Source of the DNA: Plantago major
Taxonomy: Eukaryota > Streptophyta > Magnoliopsida > Lamiales > Plantaginaceae
Length of the DNA: 64,000 nt
Assembly: GCA_026545765.1 (NCBI GenBank)
Contig: CM048844.1
Span: 3,844,001-3,908,000, forward strand
Reading direction: 5' to 3'
Part shown: in pieces, positions 22,246 to 32,550 of the stretch
Position numbering within the stretch: position 1 is the first letter of the stretch
How the letters are laid out: every line of letters begins with the position of its first letter
Notes under the pieces: generated by a model
Told to the model about the DNA's origin: nothing
The model's database searches: none
Seen by the model: the letters and a program-made list of their open reading frames with translations, nothing else
Translations under genes and position numbers: made by a program

Positions 22246-23480
22246 TGATCGATGTAGCTAGAGATCAGAGAGAAGTATATTTTGATTTCTGTCTATGTGT
22301 AATATGAGTTGAAGTATTAATGACTTGTGAAAAAGTTAGAAAAGCCAGCAATTATCGATCCGACTTTTTGGACAGGTGCGGTGAGTTTATCACCCTAAAT
22401 TCTTTTTGCAAATTAACCCCTTAAGTTTTGCCAAAAGGTTGGTTACCCCATTATTGATTTCATGTCCGGGCATTATTCTTTCCTTCTGTTTTCTCTGTTC
22501 AATTGGAATGAATTTCTTGATTGTGAAGATTGCATAATTCCAGGTCCTATTGTAAGTTATGCTACCGTAACTTTTAAAAGAATATCTAAAAGCTCAAGTA
22601 TGTTGCCTTGAGTAATTGAAAGAAAAAGTTAGTTTATACTGATTCTTTATTAAAAAATCACAACCTTTACTGATCATAATCTTAGAGACGGAATAAATAT
22701 CATAATTTAGCTAAGAATAAGGGTTGATATAAAAAAAAAAAAAAAAATTCTCCCGAGCTAATTAGATCATAATACGTATATATAGAAACTTATCTATTAT
22801 AACTCCAGCTATCGGATAAAAAATCTTAAATTGTACACTAAGAACTTAGTACTTTTTTTTCCAGTATCATGTCTTAACTATAAAACTATAAAGACCACAT
22901 ACTATTTACTACAAACATTACAAGTGTAGAAATACAAACAATGCAAAGGTAGTGCAGATAGCTTTGAAATGCATGACTAGTGCAGGTAATTCCATGTCCC
23001 AAAAAAACCTCATCTAAATATTATGATTAGCACGCAGTTTTGACATGAACAAAAGTTAGATTAAAGTAATCCTTTGATCAAAACGTGGTCTTTGATCAAA
23101 GAGATCCTTTGACATATGGACTAATCCGGCATACGTTTAAAAGTGCCGCTCTAGAGTTGGGCGTCTTAGAGCTTTGATCAAAATGAGGCTTTAGGCCAAA
23201 TGCAATTAGGAAAGTGCCATGTTAGTCCCAATTTATTGTAGAGCAATATCCATACATTAATTATCGATCTGTAAGAGCCTTATATCTGAGGAATTTGAAT
23301 AAATTAATTATTTTCAATAAGATAGTGCTTTTTCATACCCTTTTCCAAGAGTTGAATTTTTCAATCTTTAATATTTAAATAATCTAGCATGTATCAGGTC
23401 TTTTAATCATAAGCATGTAGCACGCTATTCTGAATAATTGATTGGCATTGTGTTGTGATTAAGTCAATAATCTGAGTATA
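22246..23480. other. no gene seen
   Basis: AT-rich intergenic space between the solo CC gene and the methyltransferase. It contains an A-run near 22733 and repeated TTTGATCAAA motifs at about 23075-23175. No coding potential seen. Confidence 0.5.
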
Positions 23481-23486
23481 TATTTC

Positions 23487-23494
23487 TATATAAA
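23487..23494 (+). promoter_or_regulatory. TATA box of the O-methyltransferase gene
   Basis: TATATAAA lies 131 bases upstream of the ATG at 23625, in the sequence context TTTC-TATATAAA-CACC typical of plant core promoters. Confidence 0.6.
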
Positions 23495-23624
23495 CACCAC
23501 ACAAATTAATCCTCACTAACACATCAATTCAAGCACATCGAAAGGGAATTGATATATACGGAGCAGTTTTTGTTAACCAGAACGGTAAAAGTGTATTCAT
23601 TTCTTGTTTTGTTTCCGTATCAAA

Positions 23625-25314
23625 ATGGGTTCAATTTCCGAAAACAGAGAAAATGGCCGTTCTTCAACTGCAGAAGAAGAAGCAGTTTCCTCATTGGCCA
23701 CAACACTTTCCATAGGTGCAGTACTTCCAATGGTACTCAAAACAGTTCTAGAGCTTGATCTTCTTGAACTCATCCAAAAATCTGGCCTTAATGCCTCTGC
23801 ATCTGAACTAGCTGCTCAGCTTCCGACAAACAACCCCGATGCAGCTAACATGATTGACCGGATGCTTCGGTTCCTCTCTGCCCAATCGATCCTTGTCTGT
23901 AGCGTCAATATGCTGCCTGATGGTGGAGTCGAGCGGCGATACGCTCTGGGACCAGTGTGCAAGGTTTTGACTAAGGTTGAAGGAGAAGTCTCTATTGCTC
24001 CTTTGTTGCTCTTGAATCATGACAAGGTCTCCATGGAGAGTTGGTATGTGAATTTTAATGAAACTGCGGTTTATATGTAGTTTCCAAATTACTCCCTCCG
24101 TCCCGCAGAACTTCATACATTTGCCATTTTTAGCCGTCCCACAGAACTTCATACATTACCAAAAAAGGAAGCTACCCCACACCCAACAAATAATAAACAA
24201 TATCAACTTTACACTTAAATTACAATTTTTGCCACTAAAAGTACATTTTTTCCCACCTTTTTTATATTCTATCATTACTTTAACTTTTCGCATAAAACTG
24301 CGCGTTAACCCTAATGTATGAAGTTCTCCGGGACGGAGGGAGTATTTAGAAAGTTTATTTGTGATTTTTCATTTTATATCATTTTTTACTCGAAAAGTCA
24401 ACAGTGCTAGTCATATTGTTTCACTAGCTCGGTAATTTCAACATTACTCAAGGATCCGTAATATATCTAATCATATGTTCGACGCTTAGGTACCATTTAA
24501 AAGATGCGATTCTTGAAGGCGGAATCCCATTCGACAGGGCACATGGTATGAATTCATTTGAATATTTAGCTACGGATCCGAGTTATAATAAAACTTTCAA
24601 CAAAGCTATGTCAGTCGAATCCTTAAGAATAGCGAAGAAAATTGTTGAATCATACAAAGGGTTCGAGGGGCTCGAATCCTTGGTAGATGTTGGTGGTGGA
24701 AATGGCACAATACTTGGTATGATCACCTCCAAGTATCCTTCGATCAAAGGCTTCAATTTCGATTTGCCTCATGTTGTTCGCGGTGCTCCATCCTATCCAG
24801 GCATGTTCATAACGTGCTTCTGAATCTCTTTCAATACTTTCAACTCGAACTGACACAATATGTGTAACTTTTTAGGTGTAGAACACGTGCCAGGTGACAT
24901 GTTTCTTAGCTTGCCAAATGCGGACGCAATATTCATGAAGGTAAACTGGCCTACATTGTGGTTCTATTTCTCAGTCGATCGATGATGAAAGACTAATTCT
25001 CGATTCGTATCTTGCAGTGGATTTGTCACGATTGGAGCGATGCACAATGTCTCAAACTCTTGAAGAACTGTTATGATGCACTTCCAAGCAATGGAAAAGT
25101 GATCATAGCTGAATTTGTAGTTCCAGATGAGCCAGATAGTGGGCCGGAATTTACAAGAGTGACTAAGGCTGATGTGATAATGATGGCCTATAATCCAGGT
25201 GGTAAAGAGAGGACTTTTAAGGAGTTTCAGGCCTTGGCCCAACAAGCAGGCTTCACAGAGATCCACAAAGTCTGTCAGGCTTTTCCTTTGTGGATCATGG
25301 AGCTTCATAAATGA
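23625..25314 (+). CDS. caffeic acid 3-O-methyltransferase-like (COMT family)
   Basis: Four exons: 23625-24043, 24490-24800, 24876-24940 and 25018-25314, giving 363 residues, the normal COMT size. The enzyme class moves a methyl group from S-adenosylmethionine to a phenolic hydroxyl in phenylpropanoid metabolism, in the cytosol. Seen: the dimerisation domain ([27 protein letters not shown]), the SAM-binding [10 protein letters not shown], the catalytic His in WICHDWSD, and the acidic partners in [11 protein letters not shown] and NPGGKERT. Intron 2 appears to use a GC donor (CCAG|GCATGT), because only that junction gives the conserved [12 protein letters not shown] reading. Intron 1 holds a Stowaway MITE. 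The exact substrate cannot be told from sequence; caffeate or 5-hydroxyferulate is one option, flavonoids another. Confidence 0.9.
24092..24342. mobile_element. Stowaway MITE in intron 1 of the methyltransferase
   Basis: Terminal inverted repeats CTCCCTCCGTCCCGCAGAAC and its near-complement at the right end (GTTCTCCGGGACGGAGGGAG) are flanked by TA on both sides (24090-24091 and 24343-24344). At 251 bases with the TA target, it is a classic Stowaway. The inner arm AACTTCATACATT is also repeated. The arms are well kept, so it is young. Confidence 0.92.
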
Positions 25315-25696
25315 TAAATCCTGCCCAAGTTTACAAATTGAAGACCATATTGGAACATTCTTATCTTTTCAATTCTGTATTTAACAAAATAAAATCTTGC
25401 AAGTTATAAACTTGATGAGTTTTCAGCTTTGCTTTCTGAGAATTATGAGGACAACTTATGGTGAGTACTAGAATACCAAAATTGGACTGTAACAAGGTAC
25501 CAAATAATGGAAGTGTACGTTACAACTTAATACCATTTTCGGATTTACCAAGAGAATTGTGTAGTAAACTTTTGCATTTAAACCCAGAGTTAATTACATT
25601 TACTGCTGATACATGAGAATACATACTGAATTACTGATACATTAGCCTAAAGCTCAAACTGGCAAGTGGGATATCATGCATTAGATCATTTTCTAC
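25315..25696. other. convergent 3' flanks
   Basis: The 3' untranslated regions of the convergent methyltransferase (+) and glycosyltransferase (-) share this spacer. No other feature seen. Confidence 0.4.
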
Positions 25697-28600
25697 CTAT
25701 ATCTGCTTATTTTGAGCATTGTCCCAATACTTCCGCTCCCACGACTCGATTTTCTTCACCGCGTTCGATTTTCTGTTAAGGTACATTTTAGCTGCAGCAC
25801 GGCTGAATGCAGGAGGCATTGAGCACGGTTTCGTGTCTTTTGGCCCCATGACCATCGAATCAAGCATGAAGTCCTTCTGTCTTCCTTCAGCAGGACAAGC
25901 CATTGTCTCCGAGCAGAGTTCAGTTGCGTTTTCTGGTATCGTGGGCTTGTAGCTCATAAGCTTTCCGTACTCGCTTAAAAGATGGAACATGTAATCGTAC
26001 ACGTAATCCATCTTCAGCTCATTTTGTATGAAGTTGGTGGCTTCACGGCCGATTTCTTGCGCCTGCTCAGGAAGGATGGCGAAAACTCAACAAGAGTAGA
26101 AGGAAGTATGCATTTCGTATGCCAGAATGATAAGACTCAAAAAAACTTTTATACAACGATTCTAGACTTTGAGTAATCCAAGACAGACCTTTTTCTTGTG
26201 GCTGTTGCACCAATCAACGGCAAATTTGATAGATCTGCATTGATCTTCTAAATTTATAGGCCAGTAGTGTTGAACCGGCATTAAACTCCTCGTGAAGAAA
26301 TCATAGTACTTGGGAGTTACGATGAACGTGACAGAATCACAGGCAAGAATGTACTTCTCACTGACTGACCACGCCGATCCTTCAATATAGATTTTGTATC
26401 TGAAAGTCATGTAAAAGCTGTTAATAAGCATCATCAAGGCCATAAACTCTGGAAAACAAATATAGATTTTGTTGCAGCTGGCAACCTAGAGAACGTGCGA
26501 AAGGACAACAACGTGATTTTACATGGACACAATTGTTGCCTATTGTTCTCATGTTATCAAGAGTTACATCAGTAGCAACGGATAGGAAGAATCTTGTGGA
26601 TATGAACAACAGGATTATTGAAGATGGATAAGTGTACTGGCAAAGACAGCAGTTTTCGGGTAACAACTTCGAAACGGAGAGTGAATATAGCTTGAATGTT
26701 ATTGTATTAATTAGCACAAAAAGTTCAGTTTTGATCTCTTGGTTCTTGTTTTCTTCCGGTAAGTGTCATAAGATTAGACAAACCACTTAAAATAAGAGAC
26801 TACAAGCTAAATTTGGTAATTTGTTTACTAGTACCATCAGTGGGTTTATGGTATGGTCCGGTAAAGGCCCAAATAAGCCCATAAAATAGAAAAGAAAAAA
26901 GCAGCAATATCCCACATCAATAGATAAGGTAAGACAGAAGCAGTATATAAAACACAGAGTTAAGGATACAAGATACGACCTTACTTGAACAGGATCTGTT
27001 CTATAGGATCGTACCTCTGCATCCTTGATTTCTAAGGAGACAGAAAACCAAGCCTGGTGGATGAACTATGGCTGCTCGACCAGAGCGTGATTAACAGCTC
27101 CGTTTGGTTCAATACGAGTCACTCGGTGCAGTAGAGGATCGTTCTCGGCTTGGCCATGGCTGGCCGGGGTGGTCTTGCAGCTGTCTGACAGGCTCCTCCC
27201 CTTTTTTGGCACTCTCTCAAGCATTTTTCTTTCTTTTTGTTTTTTTCTTTTTCTTTTACTTAATTAGCCAGCCCAATAAAAACTAAAACTGTGAACTCTC
27301 TTTATATATTGAAGAAATTATGGAAGTGTATTTACCTGTGTACACATTGGCTTGCCAAATCTGATTGTTTGAACCCTTCCTGGCCCTCTTTTACCCAATC
27401 CTGCAAGTGTCATCAAACAATTTTCGATTTTTAGGCACTGATAAAAACAGAAACGGTTGAGGGAAAAAAAAAATTACCTCTAGAATACTTTTTCTGGACT
27501 CGGATTTTTAGTGTAATCTATGGTTTCTCTACATATGTTACCTGGCCATAAACACGAGCATTCCAATCTTGTTTATCGGATACGTTGCACTTGAGAAGGT
27601 CCTCCCGTTTTTGGTCCACTCTCGGATTTCCTTTCCAATAGGCATAAGGCTCCCTATCCATCCATCTCACCCGATGATTACCTTCATACAAGTCCTCTAG
27701 CAATTTTTCCCATGGTTTTATATTAATTTCTGCCCTGAAATTGCAAAAATCACTTACATTTAACTTTGAGTTAAAAAAGAATTGAGAAAAGCATTTGTAT
27801 AACTAGAATGCACATTACCAGCCCCAGTAAGACCAGTCCGGAAAGACTATATCCAGTGTTTGATTATCCCCGCAGTATCGAAACAAAGGTGGTGGCTTTG
27901 GAGCATTCGGCCCCTGATAGTCACTCGACTTTACAACAGGCCAGTCAACACAGTCGAACATCAAGTCCAAATCAGGTAATTGACCAGGATATCGCCTTAA
28001 TAACTGTAAAATACCCCACAATGTAAAAACATCTCGTGTCTGAAATGCTTTCTCGTATGTCTGCACGTATGCTCTCCCATTCAATACAACTAATCTGAAA
28101 TTGGCTGTTCTATTGGCTCTTTCAACCATTTCTTTTGTTATCCCTGTGCCTTTCCAGGGACGTAGATCCTCGTGTATCCAACGGAAGTAGTGAGGGCATG
28201 ACTGAGAGCCGGACGAACTACTTTGGTCTAATTTCTGGAAAACGGATGGATAGTAATTGGCAGGGCATGTTACAGTCTGGTTACCGGCTTGGCAATCGAG
28301 TGGAATTTCGGATACTCTGACTAGCAATGCCTTCTCTATCTTTACAAGGAAGACTAGCAGTTAACATGCATGAACATCTTAGAAAATCGAACTGCAAATA
28401 TATATACTTATATATACTACTGCAACAAGAGAATCGAAGTAAGACAAGTAAGATTATAAGGAAAACCCATTGTTTTCGCCATGTTCAAATTTTGAGTTAC
28501 CAATAGTGATTATCATGTGGCTCTAACACTCCAGGTACTAATCTGGAAAGATTGTACCACTCACGCCTTTCGCACTAGAATTCTACAGACATGCCAAATT

Positions 28601-29750
28601 GGAACAAGCATTCGGGCTAATTTATTCCAGAAAGGTAACCCTTTTAGTCTTATGGCCTAAAATGCAAGTCTCACAACACGCATGTGATTTTGTGGCGACA
28701 CCACACGAATGAATTTCATGGACCTTGTTCCAAAATGAGTCACTTCACTAAATTTTATGCACGACCCAAATTCACACGGTCTTCACAAGACGACATCTAT
28801 GAAAGTCAGATTAATTACTATGCTAACGGCAATAGCGTGCAATACACCCACTAGACATATAAAAATTGGGTCCCACATGAGTCCGGCCTACGGACCCCAC
28901 ATGTTTGTATCTAGTGGGTGCAATGATCTTCACCTTAGCATAGAAAGAACAGAAAATGCCGGTCTACATATATAAGAACTTCCCTGATTTTTGCCATCCC
29001 TAAATTAGTCACACTGTCGATTTCATTACTGTAATTTCTTAGACTCCCATTTAAGCAATCAAGCATATCTGGAAGGATTAATAGCTGGATACATTTACAC
29101 TGTAAAAAATTGATCTTTAATTGGAAATGAAATCATGTAAGTTACAACTGTATGAAACTGGAACCATTTACACACTTACGTGACTAAATTTTGTGCATGA
29201 CCCACACTCACACGAGCATTTCACAAGATGATGGAATACATCTATAAAAATGCGGGTAAATTCTATGCTAAGGGCGGAATCCATAAAAAGTGGATTTCAC
29301 ACACATGTTCGTCTCTAGTGGATGCAATACTCTTCACTCTAGCATAGAAGTAACCGAAAATGCGGGTCTACATAATAATTCCCTCATTTTGTCATCCCTA
29401 AATTAGGCACACTGTCAATCAATCTCATCACTTCAATTTCGTATACTCCCATTCAAGCACATCTAAAAGGATTAAAAGCTGGATACATTTACACTCAAAA
29501 CACTGTAAAAATTCGATCTTTAACTCTGAAATCATGTAATTGTATGAAACTGTAAGCTCAAATCAATCTAAAATCAGTCTCAGCAAGAACAAGTTACCTG
29601 AACAGACTTATTGAGAATCAAAGTGGAGAAATAAGCACCAATAAACAGCAGAAAAACACAAAATGCTACAGAATATCTTGTGTGACCTCTCCTCCAACTC
29701 CACTGAGCCCAATTTGACTCTGCAGAATGACCATTATGCCCCTGCATCAT
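25697..29750 (-). CDS. CAP10/Rumi-type O-glucosyltransferase-like protein (GT90)
   Basis: Six exons: 29750-29598, 28339-27819, 27734-27542, 27400-27336, 26399-26189 and 26062-25697, totalling 1509 bases, i.e. 502 residues and in phase throughout. It is a Golgi/ER type II membrane glycosyltransferase of the DUF821/glyco_transf_90 family, related to animal Rumi; plant members act on cell-wall or protein glycans (family knowledge). Exon 1 encodes a short basic tail and one membrane anchor (YSVAFCVFLLFIGAYFSTLIL). The CAP10 domain shows CPHYFRWIHEDLRPW, LPDLDLMFDCVDWP, PPLFRYC, IVFPDWSYWGW, KWEK-type PWEKLLEDL, WMDREPYAYWKGNP, YKIYIEGSAWSVSEKYILACD, and HYWPIN. Start chosen at the first of two adjacent Met codons. 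Intron 1 (about 1.26 kb) holds tandem repeats and foldback MITEs; intron 4 holds a U3 snoRNA gene on the opposite strand. Confidence 0.9.
26909..26952 (+). promoter_or_regulatory. U3 snoRNA promoter: USE and TATA, Pol III spacing
   Basis: The upstream sequence element ATCCCACATCA (26909-26919; plant consensus RTCCCACATCG) and the TATA box TATATAAAA (26944-26952) are separated by 24 bases. This is the spacing that specifies RNA polymerase III at plant snRNA and U3 genes; polymerase II genes use about ten bases more. The TATA lies about 23 bases before the RNA start. Confidence 0.85.
26975..27200 (+). ncRNA. U3 small nucleolar RNA
   Basis: The sequence starts ACGACCTTACTTGAACAGGA and continues TCTGTTCTATAGGATCGTAC, the conserved 5' domain of plant U3 that pairs with pre-rRNA. 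Box C (GGATGAAC), the TGCTCGACCAGAGCGTGATT segment, ATACGAGTCACTCGGTG and box D (GTCTGACA near 27183) follow in the usual order. U3 directs the early cleavages of pre-rRNA in the nucleolus. The length of about 220 bases is normal. USE, TATA and a T-run terminator are all in place, so it looks functional. It lies antisense inside intron 4 of the CAP10 gene. Confidence 0.92.
27202..27207 (+). terminator. Pol III T-run terminator of U3
   Basis: Six T residues immediately after CTCCCC at the U3 3' end, as expected for polymerase III termination. Confidence 0.75.
28818..28943. mobile_element. foldback MITE
   Basis: An inverted repeat starts CTATGCTAA and ends TTAGCATAG, with inner arms TGCAATACACCCACTAGA and TCTAGTGGGTGCAAT. 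Length is 126 bases. The superfamily is not recognised. Confidence 0.6.
29263..29347. mobile_element. foldback MITE, second copy with shorter centre
   Basis: CTATGCTA ... TAGCATAG arms, with TCTAGTGGATGCAAT kept on the right. This is the counterpart of the element at 28818-28943 within the second tandem repeat. Confidence 0.5.
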
Positions 29751-32412
29751 CTTGCAACTGTTCTTTCACCTTCTCTAATCAAAACTCATAATTCCTGGAT
29801 TGCATGTCACAAACTTTCATCAGAATATCATTTTTTTTAAATGTAAAAAAACAAGAAAATGGTGTAAGAAAAAAAATCAAGAAAATGGATGAAAGTGAAA
29901 GTACAAAGGATACAGTTTTTACCTAAAGTAGGTTCTGTTGCATCACTGTAAAAAGGATGTTTCTCTTTTCAGATCTTTTGTTTTCTTTTCTTTCCCTTGT
30001 TTTTCGGTGTCAGAAATGATGGTTCTTCTGTGTCATGTAAACCAGAAAGAAAAAGGTTAAATCAGGTCAGAATGTGGAATTTAGTAAAGATTTGGGGGTG
30101 AAAATGTGAATGTGGAAAATACTTGTGTCTATTTTTAAGTTTTTACAGTATGGACTATGGCAGAGTTTTAAGGTGATCCATTTACCTAGGGTAGAAAATA
30201 GTAAACAGAATTTTGTTGACATAAATTGCAATTAATATGTGCTCATTAATATTAATCACACCGTAAAATCAATGTAAGGAGTAAGTCTCTGTTCTTTTCA
30301 ACTGAAATTTATTGAATCGAATCAATCAATTGTAGATAAAATATAATTCAAGCAGAATCGAATCGAATCGAATCTAAACTGAATGAAGCCAAATAAGAGA
30401 ATTATATACATAATTTTGTTGACCACTTGGTTTTGTTATAATTTTGCTTAGCATATTTATTAACTGTGAGGCGTACAACTTGTAACGTATAGAAAATAGT
30501 ATTTCATACAGTAATGTGACTTGACTATGCGTTAATATGTGTACTACACCATGATATATAATGCAGATGTCATAAGTATAAATAACATTTCAAACATTAT
30601 AGATTAAAATATGATGTATCACAAAACAAATCGTACCATTATCTTTTTTAAAGATAAATTAGAAAAGAAAATTTCAACGGAATAACCTAGTTTATTTCGA
30701 TGTATGTGTCTAGTAAATTAATTGGACAAACTAATTGATTTGATAATAAGAGTATATAAAAACAAATCAGCTTATCTTTTTTAAAATTTAACTAAACAAA
30801 TTTATCAAATCTGCTACTTAGCTTATAGGTTACACGTTAGATGTTAAATGTACATGTAAGATAATTGTTTCACGAAATCACCATCATAATTTCTTCAAAC
30901 CTCAAAATCAGGACAAAATCTTGACCAGCATTTGGCTATTTGAATTTGAAGAGGGAAGGAAAACTGAATTGATTGTCATCATAATTACGAAATATGAACA
31001 ATGTACACCATCGTGTTTCATATGATTATGTTCCCTATTAAGCTCCTAAGTAATGAGTATGATCAACATTGCTTTTGAATTGTGTCTTTTTAATGTAATT
31101 TTAAGTTTAAATGTATAATTTAAGGTTATTATACATCCAATTAGTCAATTGACTACTTAAATATCTAGTCTTGTGACGCTATACTTGTCCAAGAATAACT
31201 AAGCCCATTACATTTGCTTAGATGTCTTGATCAGATGTATCGTCATCGAACTATTTTCACAAAATTTATAATGTACGTATTATATTTTTTTTTATGCATA
31301 ATGCTACTAGTAAACCGCTATATCTTTGATGATTCAAAAAATAATACTCAAACTGCATCTTCCAAACTAAGTGACAAGTTAAATTGATGCATCTTCCAAA
31401 CTAAGGGATACTTGTGGTGTTTACAATTTTGAACTTAAATTGATGTTTTTATGGACAATAATTATAGTTGTTGCATCTTTAAATGTCGTCTGAATTAATT
31501 CAAACAAACACTCTATCCCACAAGAGCTTTATTGAATGAGCACATACCACCAGGCACCAGCCAGAGGACTTGAGACCCTGCTAGTAGGACACAGTTTTCC
31601 AGTACCATTGCTTAATCCAGCTAAATCCCAAACTCCCAATAATACTCTTATCAATCAACCAATTCAAAATTTATGTCCTACTTACTTTAATATATATACT
31701 ATTTCAATTTTAAAGTATCATGTTCAACTTTTTCAGTCAATTATTTTCAATTTTAACATCGAATCACTTTTAAAATTTATGTCTAAATTTATGTGAGGTT
31801 GAATTTGGTACGGAGACATAAATAAGTAGTAGTCCAAGATGTATCATCATCGAGATAAGCTTATATATAAGCAAAAAGAAACAATAAAGCTGGTAAAATA
31901 GTGATGAAACATTCCTGAAGTGTTTCATTATTTCCTGTATGAGACCAAGAGGGTCAGGGTCTTAAATGTTACTTAATTTTTGGGATAAAAGTTAAAATTT
32001 ATTTAATATATGTCGTATCAATATTTTATCACGGCTCATGATGTTTTAATTATCATATACTATAACACGAAGATCAAATGGCATGAGTGTACTATAATAT
32101 AATACACTAAATCAGTATGAGTTAAAATATAGTTTACGCGATACTATAGTGATTTACGATGTTTTAATTATTATAGTGTCGTACATTACAACATAACATT
32201 AATTTGGTACAAATGTGGTACAACACATTGAACATAATGAATGATAACATCATATTGTATTATAGCTAGCATAGAAAAAAATCCATAAAATGATGATGAT
32301 AAAAGCTAATCACGCCATTCTAGCACAGGCGTGACCAAAGCCCAGTGAGTGAACGTGTCTTAGCTTATTACAAAACCCAATGCAACTGCTCTTTTTCCTC
32401 TGTTCTTGTGTT
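29751..32412. other. no gene seen; AT-rich intergenic
   Basis: Divergent promoter region between the CAP10 gene (-) and the HIPP gene (+). Short duplicated phrases (GATGTTTTAATTAT at about 32040 and 32158; CATCTTCCAAACTAAG at about 31356 and 31390) are present. No coding or RNA feature recognised. Confidence 0.5.
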
Positions 32413-32419
32413 TATAAAT
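32413..32419 (+). promoter_or_regulatory. TATA box of the HIPP gene
   Basis: TATAAAT lies 132 bases upstream of the ATG. Confidence 0.5.
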
Positions 32420-32550
32420 TAAGAAGCTTCATAATTCCTCTGTGTTTCTCCCAAGTACCCTACTTGAAAGAGGGTCCTCTTTTCCATTCAAATCTCTCTT
32501 CATAAACTAAGGGGTCAAATTGTGTCCAATATTCCCCTTGAATCAGCAGA

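Larger units (their letters stand above)
28735..29555. repeat. tandem duplication in intron 1 of the CAP10 gene
   Basis: Two copies of about 400 bases (about 28735-29160 and 29172-29555) share many runs in order, for example ACTAAATTTT, CATCCCTAAATTAG, CAAGCA, GCTGGATACATTTACACT, and TGTATGAAACTG. Each carries one foldback element. The copies are clearly diverged. Confidence 0.7.

Noticed and set aside
27104-27286. Short open frame inside and after the U3 region
   Set aside because: It overlaps the conserved U3 3' half and the Pol III terminator; its codons are explained by the RNA.
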